A stretch of DNA of 64,000 bases from Streptomyces olivochromogenes (lineage in GTDB: Bacteria; Actinomycetota; Actinomycetes; Streptomycetales; Streptomycetaceae), in the NCBI RefSeq assembly GCF_021538895.1, contig NZ_JADDRL010000014.1, positions 55,273 through 119,272 of the forward strand, read 5' to 3'. Below the pieces are notes generated by a model that ran no database searches, was not told where the DNA came from, and saw only the letters and a list, made by a program, of their open reading frames with translations. Of the stretch, positions 1-8,896 are shown in pieces (the stretch's first letter is position 1; each line of letters begins with the position of its first letter). The position numbers were made by a program, and so were the translations under genes.

Positions 1-280
1 CGTCGCCAAGGGCAAGGCGCTCACCGTGACCGGCCGGCTCACCCGCGCCGACTGGGTGCGGCACGCCTACACCGGCTTCGGCGGCAAGTCGGCCAAGCTG
101 CAGTTCCGCAAGGCGGGCAGCAGCAGCTACTCCACCGTCAAGATCGTGAAGGCGGACTCCGCGGGCCGGCTGAAGACCACGGTCACCGCGTCCGCGGACG
201 GCTACTGGCGCTGGACCTTCGGCGAGACGGCCACGACGGGCGGCGCCACCTCCGCCGGCGACTACGTCGACGTCAAGTGA
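1..280 (+). CDS. C-terminal part of a secreted/structural protein (truncated by window edge)
   Basis: The reading frame enters at base 2 and stops with TGA at 278-280, leaving 92 C-terminal residues. The start lies outside the window. The segment is rich in Thr, Ser, Gly and Lys with alternating hydrophobic residues (for example TVTGRLTR and WRWTFGET), as in beta-sandwich repeats of secreted Streptomyces proteins. No catalytic motif is visible, so no function is assigned. It ends 12 bp before the stop codon of the convergent AraC-type gene. Confidence 0.6.
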   Translation, partial: VAKGKALTVTGRLTRADWVRHAYTGFGGKSAKLQFRKAGSSSYSTVKIVKADSAGRLKTTVTASADGYWRWTFGETATTGGATSAGDYVDVK

Positions 281-292
281 CCCGGTCCCGCC

Positions 293-1090
293 TCAGCGGG
301 CGCTGAGGCGGTAGCGCCCCGGCGTCACGCCCACCAGCTTCTTGAAGTGCCGGGTGAGATGGGCCTGGTCGTAGAAGCCGGTCAGTGACGCCACCTCGCC
401 CGGGGCCCGCCCGTCGAGCAGCAGCCGGCGGGCGCGCTCCACCCGGCGCGACATCAGGTACTGGTGGGGCGCGATGCCGTAGGCACCGCTGAACGCGCGC
501 ACCAGGTGGGCGGGATGGGCGTACAGCGTCCGCGCCGCCTCCTCAAGCCCGAGCCCCCGCGTGACGTGCTCGTCGAGCAACTCGCGCAGGGAACGGGCGA
601 GGGCGGGATCGCGCGCGGGCTCGGGCACGGCGGCGCGGGGCTTCAGATGCGTCCGCAGCCGCTCGCCGATCAGCGTCAGCCTGCTCTCCGCCTCCAACTC
701 GTCGCCGGGGCGGGCGAGGGCGCCGTGCAGATGGCCGACGCGGCGGCGCAGCACCGGGTCGCGCAGGTCCGGCGCGTCTACCGCGGGGCCGATGAGGTCG
801 AGCCCGAGGAGCGTGGCGTCGAGGTAGAGGACGCGTTTGCGGAACCCCTGCGGGGTGGCGGGGGAGCCGTTGTGCGGGACGTGCGGCGGCAGCAGGGACA
901 CCGTGTCGTGCGGGGTGCCGTGCTCGTGCCGGTCCAGGTCGTACCGTACGGCCCCGTCGTCGACGATCAGCAGCGTCCAGGCCTCGTGCACGTGCATCGG
1001 GTAGGCGTACTCGGTGAAGTGCGCGTGGAAGACCTCCACGACACCCGGGATACGCGGGCGCCAGGCGGAGACGTCCGGCTGGGCGGCCAT
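293..1090 (-). CDS. AraC-family transcriptional regulator
   Basis: The 265-aa protein has an N-terminal cupin-like effector domain (about residues 20-100, with HVHEAW) and a C-terminal AraC double helix-turn-helix (about 165-262). The second helix region reads FYDQAHLTRHFKKLVGVTP, a classic AraC signature. I chose the ATG at 1090 (MAAQPDV) because longer versions run into the divergent DUF2000 gene starting at 1140. The 49-bp gap between them must hold both promoters, so the regulator probably acts on itself and on that neighbour. The ligand is unknown; the family often senses small aromatics or sugars. Confidence 0.85.
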   Translation of the reverse strand: MAAQPDVSAWRPRIPGVVEVFHAHFTEYAYPMHVHEAWTLLIVDDGAVRYDLDRHEHGTPHDTVSLLPPHVPHNGSPATPQGFRKRVLYLDATLLGLDLIGPAVDAPDLRDPVLRRRVGHLHGALARPGDELEAESRLTLIGERLRTHLKPRAAVPEPARDPALARSLRELLDEHVTRGLGLEEAARTLYAHPAHLVRAFSGAYGIAPHQYLMSRRVERARRLLLDGRAPGEVASLTGFYDQAHLTRHFKKLVGVTPGRYRLSAR

Positions 1091-1139
1091 GCAAAGAACG
1101 TACAAGACGACGGCGCACGGCGGTCGGCAGTCTCGGTGC

Positions 1140-1565
1140 ATGAACACCGAACCGATCCGCTTCGACACGAAGATCGCCGTCCTGCTGCGCGAGGACCTGG
1201 AGCCCTGGCAGCGGCTGAACGTCACCGCCTTCCTGGTCAGCGGCCTCGGCACCCAGGCCCCCGAGGTGATCGGGGAGCCGTACGAGGACGCGGACGGCGT
1301 GCCCTACCTCCCGATGTTCCGGCAGCCGGTGCTCGTCTTCGAGGGCACGAAGGAGACCCTGACGGCGGCCCACGGCAAGGCACTGAACCGTGCCCTGCCG
1401 CGCGCGGTCTTCACCTCCGACCTCTTCACGACCGGCAACGACCGGGACAACCGCGCGGCGGTACGGGCGGTGGGCACCGGGGAGCTGGATCTGGTGGGTC
1501 TCGCGGTGTACGGCCCCCGGAACGCGGTGGACAAGGTGCTGAAGGGGACGCGGATGCATCCGTGA
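1140..1565 (+). CDS. DUF2000 family protein
   Basis: The 141-aa protein begins MNTEPIRFDTKIAVLLRED. It matches the DUF2000 fold, a small alpha/beta domain related to peptidyl-tRNA hydrolase II-like folds whose function is not known. It is full length for the family, with no signal peptide or membrane segment. Start: ATG at 1140, out of frame with and divergent from the AraC-type regulator whose ATG is 50 bp away, suggesting shared control. It ends about 65 bp before the stop of the convergent MFS gene. Confidence 0.8.
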   Translation: MNTEPIRFDTKIAVLLREDLEPWQRLNVTAFLVSGLGTQAPEVIGEPYEDADGVPYLPMFRQPVLVFEGTKETLTAAHGKALNRALPRAVFTSDLFTTGNDRDNRAAVRAVGTGELDLVGLAVYGPRNAVDKVLKGTRMHP

Positions 1566-1629
1566 GGTGTGCTTGGGGCGGGGCTTGAGCCGGGAGGTAC
1601 GGCATGAGGCGGGTGCTTGCGCACCGGCC

Positions 1630-2886
1630 TCAGGTCGTACGCACCCCGGGCTCGGCGTCGGCCGCGGCGGCGGGGGCCGTCGGCAGTTGCGGCGGGAGGC
1701 GGCGCATGAGCAGGCCGTACCCGAGCGCCGCCACCGTACCGACGAGCGCGCACGCCCCCCACAGCCACTCCGCGCCGAACCGGTCGATGACCAGGCCGGA
1801 CATCAGCGGGGCGACCAGGGCGGCGACGGCCCAGGACAGGGTGTACATGCCCTGGTAGCGGCCGCGCCCGTGGACGGGCGAGAGCCGGACGACGAGCCCG
1901 GTCTGCGTCGGGGCGCTGACGATCTCGGCGAGCGTCCACACGCACACGGTGAGCGCGAACGCGCCGACCGACCCGGCGAACGCGGTGAGCCCGAAGCCGT
2001 ACCCGGCGAGGACGGACGAGACCACGAGGAGCCGGCGCGGGTCCCGGTGCTCGATGAAGCGGGTGACGGGGATCTGCAGGGCGACGATCAGGACGCCGTT
2101 GACGGCGATGGCCGTGCCGTAGTCGGCGGGCGAGAACCCGGCCGTGCCCATCGCCACCGGGAGCCCGACCGAGCCCTGCTGGAAGACGAGCGCGACCAGG
2201 AAGGACAGCCCGACGACGGCCATGTACCGCCCGTCGCGCAGCACGGTCCCGAGGCCCACCTCCTGCGCCGCGGCCGCCTCGGCGACCCGCTCGGGCCGCG
2301 ACTCGGGCAGCTTGACGAAGACGACGACGGCACAGGCGGCCGTCATCCCGGCCTCGATCAGGAAGCCGGCGCGGTAGCTGACCTCGGCGACGAAACCGGC
2401 GGCCAGGGAGGAGACCGCGAAGCCGAGGTTGATCGCCCAGTAGTTGAGGGAGAAGGCGCGCACGCGGTCCTCGGGCCGGACGATGTCCGCCATCATCGCC
2501 TGCACGGCGGGCCGGGAGGCGTTGGAGGCCATGCCGACGAGGAAGGCGACGGCGGCGATGGAGACGGGGTCGCGCACGAAGCCGAGCAGCGCGACGCAGC
2601 CGGCGGTCGCGGACTGGGCGACGAGCAGCGTCGGCCGCCGCCCGAGCCGGTCGGCCATCACACCGCCGCCGAGGGAGGAGACGACCCCGCCGAGCCCGTG
2701 CAGCGAGGCGACGAGTCCCGCGTACGACGCGCTGTAGCCCCGGTCCAGGGTCAGGTACAGCGCCAGGAAGGTGGCGACGAACGCGCCGAGCCGGTTGACC
2801 AGGGTGCTGAGCCACAGCCACCAGAACGCGCGGGGCAGGCCGGAGACCGTTTCCCGGGCGGCGCGGCTCAGGGCGGCGAGTGGCAT
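1630..2886 (-). CDS. MFS transporter
   Basis: The 418-aa integral membrane protein has about 12 hydrophobic segments and the MFS loop 2-3 signature in the form GGGVMADRLGRRPTLL (about residues 73-88). The N-terminal half resembles drug-efflux permeases of the DHA1 type; the substrate cannot be read from the sequence. The start ATG at 2886 follows a GGGGGA ribosome site. The upstream region (2904-2940) carries an inverted repeat that could be an operator. The gene is divergent from gpmA. Confidence 0.85.
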   Translation of the reverse strand: MPLAALSRAARETVSGLPRAFWWLWLSTLVNRLGAFVATFLALYLTLDRGYSASYAGLVASLHGLGGVVSSLGGGVMADRLGRRPTLLVAQSATAGCVALLGFVRDPVSIAAVAFLVGMASNASRPAVQAMMADIVRPEDRVRAFSLNYWAINLGFAVSSLAAGFVAEVSYRAGFLIEAGMTAACAVVVFVKLPESRPERVAEAAAAQEVGLGTVLRDGRYMAVVGLSFLVALVFQQGSVGLPVAMGTAGFSPADYGTAIAVNGVLIVALQIPVTRFIEHRDPRRLLVVSSVLAGYGFGLTAFAGSVGAFALTVCVWTLAEIVSAPTQTGLVVRLSPVHGRGRYQGMYTLSWAVAALVAPLMSGLVIDRFGAEWLWGACALVGTVAALGYGLLMRRLPPQLPTAPAAAADAEPGVRTT

Positions 2887-2903
2887 GGGTCCCCCACGTG
2901 CGG

Positions 2904-2940
2904 AAAGTTGCGTAAGCAGTGATCAAGGCTTTCGCAACTT
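2904..2940. promoter_or_regulatory. Inverted repeat upstream of the MFS gene (candidate operator)
   Basis: AAGTTGCG (2905-2912) is repeated in inverted orientation as CGCAACTT (2933-2940). On opposite strands the extended units read GAAAGTTGCGTAAG and GTAAGTTGCGAAAG, so each half is itself similar. The repeat lies 18 bp upstream of the MFS start. This suggests binding of a dimeric repressor (MarR, ArsR or PadR type), but no such regulator is adjacent. Confidence 0.35.
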
Positions 2941-3067
2941 ACGTCGGAGCTCTCCCGCCGGACCACTCAATTGACGGATGCCGTCAAGAGTCCGCTGCTC
3001 GTCCGCTGTCCGTCCGCTCCCCGGGCACTCCAGCGGGGGTCCGAAAGCGTGGATTACGCTCTGGGGC

Positions 3068-3829
3068 ATGGCCGACGCACCGTACAAGCTGATCCTCCTC
3101 CGCCACGGCGAGAGCGAGTGGAATGCGAAGAACCTGTTCACCGGTTGGGTGGACGTCAACCTGAACGAGAAGGGCGAGAAGGAGGCAGTCCGCGGTGGCG
3201 AGCTCCTGAAGGACGCCGATCTCCTCCCCGACGTGGTCCACACGTCCCTCCAGAAGCGCGCGATCCGCACCGCGCAGCTCGCGCTGGAGGCCGCCGACCG
3301 TCACTGGATCCCGGTCCACCGCTCCTGGCGCCTGAACGAGCGCCACTACGGCGCGCTCCAGGGCAAGGACAAGGCGCAGACGCTCGCCGAGTTCGGCGAG
3401 GAGCAGTTCATGCTGTGGCGCCGCTCCTACGACACCCCGCCGCCGCCGCTCGAGGACGGCACGGAGTGGTCCCAGTCGGGCGACCCCCGCTACGCCTCCA
3501 TCCCGCCGGAGCTGCGCCCGCGCACGGAGTGCCTGAAGGACGTCGTCGTCCGCATGCTCCCGTACTGGTACGACGGCATCGTCCCCGACCTCCTGGCCGG
3601 CCGCACGGTCCTCGTCGCCGCCCACGGCAACAGCCTGCGCGCCCTGGTCAAGCACCTCGACGGCATCTCCGACGCCGACATCGCGGGCCTGAACATCCCC
3701 ACGGGCATCCCCCTGTACTACGAACTCGACGCCGACTTCAAGCCGCGCACCCCCGGCGGCAAGTACCTGGACCCCGAGGCGGCAGCGGCCGCCATCGAGG
3801 CGGTCAAGAATCAGGGCAAGAAGAAGTAG
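3068..3829 (+). CDS. gpmA: 2,3-bisphosphoglycerate-dependent phosphoglycerate mutase
   Basis: This 253-aa cytoplasmic enzyme interconverts 3- and 2-phosphoglycerate in glycolysis and gluconeogenesis. The phospho-acceptor motif [12 protein letters not shown] places the catalytic His at residue 13. The second active-site His lies in [11 protein letters not shown] near the C-terminal third, and [13 protein letters not shown] is typical of the dPGM branch. The length matches the family (about 250). The ATG at 3068 has no ribosome site. A TACGCT hexamer (3055-3060) ends 7 nt before the ATG, so a leaderless transcript is possible. From memory this is the SCO4209 orthologue. Confidence 0.95.
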   Translation: MADAPYKLILLRHGESEWNAKNLFTGWVDVNLNEKGEKEAVRGGELLKDADLLPDVVHTSLQKRAIRTAQLALEAADRHWIPVHRSWRLNERHYGALQGKDKAQTLAEFGEEQFMLWRRSYDTPPPPLEDGTEWSQSGDPRYASIPPELRPRTECLKDVVVRMLPYWYDGIVPDLLAGRTVLVAAHGNSLRALVKHLDGISDADIAGLNIPTGIPLYYELDADFKPRTPGGKYLDPEAAAAAIEAVKNQGKKK

Positions 3830-3840
3830 CTTTTGTGATC

Positions 3841-3883
3841 ATGCCTCTGATCTGCGCTTCCGGTGCGGATCAGGGGCATTTTC
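3841..3883 (+). terminator. Terminator downstream of gpmA
   Basis: The arms TGCCTCTGATCTGC and GCGGATCAGGGGCA pair with two G-U wobbles around a short loop, followed by TTTT. It lies 12 bp after the gpmA stop. Confidence 0.75.
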
Positions 3884-3924
3884 GCGCTCTGGGACCTCCC
3901 TGGAACCTCAACGCTCGCGCGGGA

Positions 3925-3953
3925 GCGCCCCGCGGCGCGTGGCTGCGGGGCGC
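3925..3953 (-). terminator. Hairpin downstream of the small secreted protein gene
   Basis: GCGCCCCGC and GCGGGGCGC form a perfect 9-bp stem with an 11-nt loop, ending 11 bp beyond the stop codon of the minus-strand gene at 3964. There is no U-tract, which is common for Streptomyces terminators. Confidence 0.5.
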
Positions 3954-3963
3954 CTTGTGGGGT

Positions 3964-4170
3964 TCAGTCGACCTTCTCCCCGTCGTGCGTACCGCCCTTG
4001 CAGAGGTTGTCCGTCAGATCGGCCGTTCCGCCGCCCTGCTTGCACTCAGAAGGAGTGACGTAGGACGGGTTGCCCTGTGCGGCGGCGGTGGCGGTGGCGG
4101 CGCCTGTGAGGCCGAGTCCGGCTAGGGCTGCCGTGGCGATGACGGCGGCGAGGATTCGTCCGATGCGCAT
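3964..4170 (-). CDS. Small secreted protein
   Basis: The 68-aa product has a clear Sec signal peptide: MRIGR, then a hydrophobic stretch of about 20 residues ending ATATAAAQG (cleavage near residue 31). The mature part of about 37 residues contains only two cysteines (SECKQGG and NLCKGG), which could form one disulfide. The start ATG at 4170 is preceded by a weak GAAAGGGG ribosome site. No family is recognised; small exported proteins of this kind are common in Streptomyces. It is a single-gene unit, convergent with gpmA. Confidence 0.65.
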   Translation of the reverse strand: MRIGRILAAVIATAALAGLGLTGAATATAAAQGNPSYVTPSECKQGGGTADLTDNLCKGGTHDGEKVD

Positions 4171-4289
4171 GTGGTTCCCCTTTCACGGATTGCCTCGTTT
4201 GGGGCACTAGTCAGCTTGATCTTCACCCATGTGGGTGGCACGTCATGTTGCGCCATTCGGGTGAACTGCTCAGTGCTCGGCCCGGGCCG

Positions 4290-4607
4290 TCAGGCGTCGC
4301 TGTCCCGGTGCCGCTCGTAGGCACCGGGTGACGTCTCCACGACTTCGCGGGGGTAGACCTCGTGCACCCGGGCGAGCAGGTCGCGCTGTTTGCTGACCCA
4401 ACCCGTCGGCAGTGCGAACAGCGGGACGGTCACGGTGACCCCTGAGGCGGGTCCGTCGTGGGCCGACACCGACATCCGGTCGTGGCCGTCGGGCTTGAAC
4501 TTCAAGGACGGTGTCCGCCCCGAGGTGAGCCACATGGCGAATCGACGGGTCTCCAGGGTCGCCAAGGTGTCCTCCCAGTCGGCCAGATCTTCAGGGAGGA
4601 GGGTCAC
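4290..4607 (-). CDS. Hypothetical protein, 105 aa
   Basis: The soluble, acidic protein starts at GTG (4607) with MTLLPEDLADWEDTLATLET. It contains a beta-rich centre (RMSVSAHD, VTVTVPLFALPTGW) and no cysteine or membrane segment. No ribosome site is obvious, so the start is uncertain. I do not recognise a family. The codon bias fits a real gene and the region has no better candidate on either strand. Confidence 0.5.
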   Translation of the reverse strand: MTLLPEDLADWEDTLATLETRRFAMWLTSGRTPSLKFKPDGHDRMSVSAHDGPASGVTVTVPLFALPTGWVSKQRDLLARVHEVYPREVVETSPGAYERHRDSDA

Positions 4608-4720
4608 CGAGAAGGTGGCGCTGAGGGACTCCCGCCGAGTTCATGCATTCCCTCCCCGATGACAAGATCCGAGCATCTTGCCGGACGGACGGACGGACGT
4701 GACGGCTCGGATCGCATGGC

Positions 4721-5185
4721 TCAGCGAGGCGTGTATGCCACACGCTCGAAGGGCCATGCGCGGGCCAGCCAGTCGCTGACGACGCGGTAGAGCTCGGCGT
4801 CGAGAGAAGCGTGGTCCGCCCGGACCCAGGAGCGGACGTCAGTGACACCGGGCTCCTGGCGCGAGCCGTAGATGTAGACGCAGCCGATGACGTCGTCCCC
4901 AGGGACCGACAGGACGGTGTAGGTGAAGCCGACGCGCCGTTCGAAGTCCTCCGCGTGCCGGCGCAGGTCGTGGAGGTTGGCGTCCAGGGACATGCCCCCT
5001 GGAGGCGGCCAGGAGCCGCCGGCGAAGTCGGAGGTGGCTCGGATGTGGGCGATGCTGGAGGTCCAGGCTGCGTGATCGGCAGCATTGTGCTGAGGGCCGA
5101 GGGGCTCCAGGCGGAAGCGGTCGGTGGCAGGCGGGTGCGGTACGGCGAACTCGGGGTCCACGAGGGGCTGGTCAGGTGAGGTCAC
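4721..5185 (-). CDS. GNAT-family N-acetyltransferase
   Basis: The 154-aa protein resembles the C-terminally compact GNAT proteins found near stress genes in actinomycetes. RFRLEPLGPQHNAAD is the usual first strand, FTYTVLSVPGDDVIGCVYIY covers strands 3-4, and VSDWLARAWPFERVAY is at the C-terminus. The acetyl-CoA pyrophosphate loop (R/Q-x-x-G-x-G/A) is weak here, so substrate and activity are open. Start GTG at 5185. It is not in an operon with the next gene. Confidence 0.7.
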   Translation of the reverse strand: MTSPDQPLVDPEFAVPHPPATDRFRLEPLGPQHNAADHAAWTSSIAHIRATSDFAGGSWPPPGGMSLDANLHDLRRHAEDFERRVGFTYTVLSVPGDDVIGCVYIYGSRQEPGVTDVRSWVRADHASLDAELYRVVSDWLARAWPFERVAYTPR

Positions 5186-5345
5186 CGCGGGAGGTTATCC
5201 CCGGGCCCCTACCGATTTCTCGCACTTTTTGGGAGAGAAGACCGTCGGCTCGCGCTCCCGGTAGATGCAGGGCGCCGGCGCGGTCCACATGTTCACGGTG
5301 TTCGGCCCGTAACGGCGGCGGCGCCGACGCCGAGGGCGATACCGG

Positions 5346-6722
5346 CTACGTACGGCGGTGCGGCAGCCGGAATGCCGCTGCCAAGCCGGCCAGGCCTATG
5401 ACCGCGAGGGTGGTCATCGCCGCGGCGTAGGCGCCCTTCGTGAGGCCGGAGACCAGGATGGTGCCGGCTATGGCCGTGCCGAAGGACGAGCCGAGGTTCG
5501 ACACGCTGCGGGACAGGCCCGAGATCTCGCCCTGTTGGTCTTCCGGGAAGCTCGACTGCACGACGTTGACCGACGGGGTCAGCATCACGCCCATGCCGAG
5601 TCCGATCAGCAGGAGTCCGGGGACGAAGGCCCAGGCCGAGGAGAAGGCGGCGGCCAGGGCGATCAGGACGACCACACCGGCGATGGAGACGACGAAGCCG
5701 GTCATGATGAGCGTGCGCTGGGGGCGCCGCTCGGCCAGGCGTTCGGCGGACAGGGACGAGACCAGGAGCCCCAGCGTGGCCGCGGTGAAGACGACCCCGG
5801 TCTGGATGGCGTCGTAGTGGCGTACGACCTGGAGGTAGGCCGCCACCGTGAACGACGAACCCAGGAGCATCAGCCACTGGACGTTCTGCGTGATGAGCCC
5901 GAGGTTGGACGTGCGGTTGCGGAACAGGCTGAGCGACAGCAGCGGTTCCTTGCCGGCCGCCTCCTCGGCGCGTACGTGGCGGAAGAACCACCACAGCACG
6001 AGCACGCCCAGGACCAGCAGGGCGACCATGAGCCAGACGTTGTTGTCCGCGGCCAGGATGCCCATGACGACGAGGACGAGACCCGCGGCCGAGAGGACCG
6101 CGCCGGTGGTGTCGAAGGAGCGGGTCGGATCGGGTGGCAGGGGATCCTCGATGTGCCGGCTGAGCGCGACGATCACCGCGATGACCAGGGCCTGGAACAC
6201 GAAGGCCGCGCGCCAGCTGATGCCCGTGGTGATGAGTCCGCCGATCAGCGGTCCGGCGGCGGCGCCGGCGCCGCCCAGCGCCATGATCACGCCGAAGGCG
6301 CGGGCGCGGGAGGTCACGTCCGGGTAGAGCAGCGTCGTGAGGATGTAGACGGGCGGGATGAGCAGCGCGGTGCCGATCCCTTCGAGGATCGAGTTGCCGA
6401 GGATCAGCACGCCGAGTCCGGGAGCCGCCGCGCTCAGCAGGGCGCCGATCGCGTAGACGACGAGGCCGGTCATGAAGCACCGCTTGCGGCCGTAGCGGTC
6501 GGTCAGCTTGCCGCCGGGGATCATCAGCGCCGCCATCACCAGCAGGAAGACGGTGATCGCCACCTGTACGCCCTGGACGGTGGTGTCCAGGTCCCTGCTG
6601 ATGTCGTTGATCATCACGTTCATGTTGGAGCCGGCGAAGCTGCAGATGAACTGGGCGAGGGCCAGGGCGGCCAGCACCCGCCCCTGCCCCGCCGCGCGCT
6701 GTCCCTCGGCCGTCTCAATCAC
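5346..6722 (-). CDS. DHA2-type MFS multidrug exporter
   Basis: The 458-aa protein has about 14 hydrophobic helices, the family size of DHA2 drug:proton antiporters. Motif A appears as GGKLTDRYGRKRCF (about residues 69-82), and motif C-like GGAGAAAGPLIGG follows near residue 150. Its GTG start (6722) overlaps the last codons of the upstream glycosidase gene by 8 bp, so the two are translationally coupled. The substrate is unknown. Confidence 0.85.
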   Translation of the reverse strand: MIETAEGQRAAGQGRVLAALALAQFICSFAGSNMNVMINDISRDLDTTVQGVQVAITVFLLVMAALMIPGGKLTDRYGRKRCFMTGLVVYAIGALLSAAAPGLGVLILGNSILEGIGTALLIPPVYILTTLLYPDVTSRARAFGVIMALGGAGAAAGPLIGGLITTGISWRAAFVFQALVIAVIVALSRHIEDPLPPDPTRSFDTTGAVLSAAGLVLVVMGILAADNNVWLMVALLVLGVLVLWWFFRHVRAEEAAGKEPLLSLSLFRNRTSNLGLITQNVQWLMLLGSSFTVAAYLQVVRHYDAIQTGVVFTAATLGLLVSSLSAERLAERRPQRTLIMTGFVVSIAGVVVLIALAAAFSSAWAFVPGLLLIGLGMGVMLTPSVNVVQSSFPEDQQGEISGLSRSVSNLGSSFGTAIAGTILVSGLTKGAYAAAMTTLAVIGLAGLAAAFRLPHRRT

Positions 6723-8664
6723 CGGAGCCGCCCCCCGAGGCGCTCCCCGAGGCGTCCCCTGAGCCGTCCCCCGTGTCGTCCTCGGCGGGAGCCGTGAGGC
6801 CGGAGATCGTCGGGCGCCCGCGATCCTCGGCCCGGGAGCGGGGCCGTTCCTTGCTCAGTTCCTCGTCGAGCGCCAAGGCCGCGGTGACCAGGGAGAGGTG
6901 GGTGAACGCCTGCGGGAAGTTGCCGAGTTGTTCCCCCGAGGGCCCGATCTCCTCGGCGAACAGGCCGACATGGTTGGCGTAGGTGAGCATCTTGTCGAAG
7001 GCGTGCCGGGCCTGGTTGAGCCTGCCGCTGCGGGCGAGTGCCTCGACGTAGAAGAAGCTGCACAGGTTGAACGTGCCCTCCGAGCCGCGCAGTCCGTCGG
7101 GGGAGGCCTTGGGGTCGTACCGGTAGACGAGGCTGTCGCTGACCAGTTCCTCGTTCATGGCATCGAGGGTGCTGAGCCAGTCGGGATCGTGGGGCGAGAT
7201 GAAGCCGACCCTCGGCATGAGCAGCAGGGAGGCGTCCAGGACGTCGGTGTCGTAGTGCTGGACGAAGGCCTGCCGCTTCTCGTGCCAGCCGCGGTCGACT
7301 ATCTCCTGGAAGACCGCGTCCCGGGTACGGGTCCACCGGGCGACGTCGGCCGGCCGGGAGAAGCTGTTGGCCGCGTGGATGCCGCGGTCGAACGCCACCC
7401 AGGTCATCAGCCGGCTGTAGGTGAAGTTCTGCCGCCCGCCCCGGGTCTCCCAGATGCCCTCGTCCGGCCGGTCCCAGTGGCCGGCGAGCCAGTCCAGCAC
7501 GCCGCGCAGCGCCCCCCAGCCGCGGAGCGCACCGATGTCGCCCCCGACGATCAGGGCGTCCGAGGCCTCGCCGTAGATGTCGAGCTGGAGCTGGTCGGCG
7601 GCCGCGTTGCCCGCGCGTACGGGCCGTGAGCCCTGGTAGCCCTCCAGGTGGTCGAGGGTTTCCTCCGTCAGGTGGGGGTCGCCGTCGATGCGGTACATGA
7701 TCTGCAGCGGATCGCCCGAGGCGGTGCCCCCGGCCTCGATACGGTCGCGCAGCCAGCGGCGGAAGGCGTGCGCCTCGTCGTGGAAGCCCAGATCGATCAG
7801 GGCCCGGACGGACAGCGCCGCGTCGCGGATCCAGGTGTAGCGGTAGTCCCAGTTGCGCTCGCCGCCGATCTGCTCGGGCAGTCCCATGGTGGCCGCCGCG
7901 ATGGGTGCCCCGGTCGGCGCGTACGTGAGCAGCTTGAGGGTGATCGCCGAGCGGTTCACGATGTCCCGCCAGCGGCCGCGGTAGGTGCAGGAGTGCAGCC
8001 AGGACAGCCAGAAGGAGCGGCACGTGTCGAAGTCCTCGGCGACCCGTTCCAGGGACGGGGGCGGCGGGACGGTGTCGTCGCTCGCCGAAGTCGTCAGCAC
8101 GACCGCGGCGGCCTGGCCGGCCGAGAGGGTGAAGCGGGCGGTGATGTCGTTGCCCTCCGCGTGCAGCGGGATCCCGACCGTGGACTGCACGTGCAGGTCC
8201 GTGCCCGGGCCGTGGAAGCGCGCGGAGTGGGCGTCGGCCTGCGTGAGGGTGTGCGTGGCGCGGCCGTAGTCGAAGCGCGGGCGGCAGTCGAGGGCGAAGG
8301 GGAGGCTGCCCCGGACCACCCGGGCGACCCGCACCAGACGGTGCGTGGCCTGCGCCGTCGAGGAGTCGATGGGCACCATGAAGTCGGCCACCTCGCCGAC
8401 TCCGCCGGGTGCCATGAAGCGGGTGATCAGCACGGCCGTGTCGGACAGGTACAGCTGCCGGTCCGTCATGCCGTTGCCGTCCGGGGACCGCGCGGCGAGC
8501 AGGCAGTGCCCTCCGCGCTCGCTGTCCAGGAGGGAGGCGAAGACGCTGGGCGAGTCGAAGCGCGGCGTGCACCACCAGTCGATGTCACCGCCGGAGGAGA
8601 CCAGGGCGGCGGTCTGAAGATCGCCGACCATGCCGTGCTCGGCGATGGGCGGATACCGGTTCAC
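6715..8664 (-). CDS. Glycoside hydrolase family 15 protein (glucoamylase/trehalase-like)
   Basis: The 649-aa cytoplasmic protein has the two-part GH15 architecture: an N-terminal beta domain (about 1-230) and an (alpha/alpha)6 barrel (about 240-610). Landmarks are NWDYRYTWIRDAAL, DIYGEASDAL (candidate catalytic acid) and FNLCSFFYVEALAR (candidate base). Actinobacterial members include trehalases and alpha-glucosidases, so trehalose or a maltooligosaccharide is the likely substrate. The GTG start at 8664 has a GGGAG ribosome site. The C-terminal 50 residues are a low-complexity Asp/Gly/Ser tail. It is coupled to the downstream MFS gene. Confidence 0.85.
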   Translation of the reverse strand: MNRYPPIAEHGMVGDLQTAALVSSGGDIDWWCTPRFDSPSVFASLLDSERGGHCLLAARSPDGNGMTDRQLYLSDTAVLITRFMAPGGVGEVADFMVPIDSSTAQATHRLVRVARVVRGSLPFALDCRPRFDYGRATHTLTQADAHSARFHGPGTDLHVQSTVGIPLHAEGNDITARFTLSAGQAAAVVLTTSASDDTVPPPPSLERVAEDFDTCRSFWLSWLHSCTYRGRWRDIVNRSAITLKLLTYAPTGAPIAAATMGLPEQIGGERNWDYRYTWIRDAALSVRALIDLGFHDEAHAFRRWLRDRIEAGGTASGDPLQIMYRIDGDPHLTEETLDHLEGYQGSRPVRAGNAAADQLQLDIYGEASDALIVGGDIGALRGWGALRGVLDWLAGHWDRPDEGIWETRGGRQNFTYSRLMTWVAFDRGIHAANSFSRPADVARWTRTRDAVFQEIVDRGWHEKRQAFVQHYDTDVLDASLLLMPRVGFISPHDPDWLSTLDAMNEELVSDSLVYRYDPKASPDGLRGSEGTFNLCSFFYVEALARSGRLNQARHAFDKMLTYANHVGLFAEEIGPSGEQLGNFPQAFTHLSLVTAALALDEELSKERPRSRAEDRGRPTISGLTAPAEDDTGDGSGDASGSASGGGSGD

Positions 8665-8896
8665 CTGGGCTCCCTCGTCGCAGCGACAGTCACGCCAAGG
8701 GTCCGGCGTTCCCGGCGGTACGGCCTCACCCGCGGGGGGTGAATGGGCGCCCCCGACCGCAGGGCGGAGGGCGGGGAGCCGAGGGGCGGACACCTTGCGC
8801 GGGGCGGGAGACGCAGATCACATCCGCTCGTGTCACAGCGCGCGGGGGCGCGGGGTCCTAGGGGTGTAACCACTCACAACGGCACAGGAGTTCACC

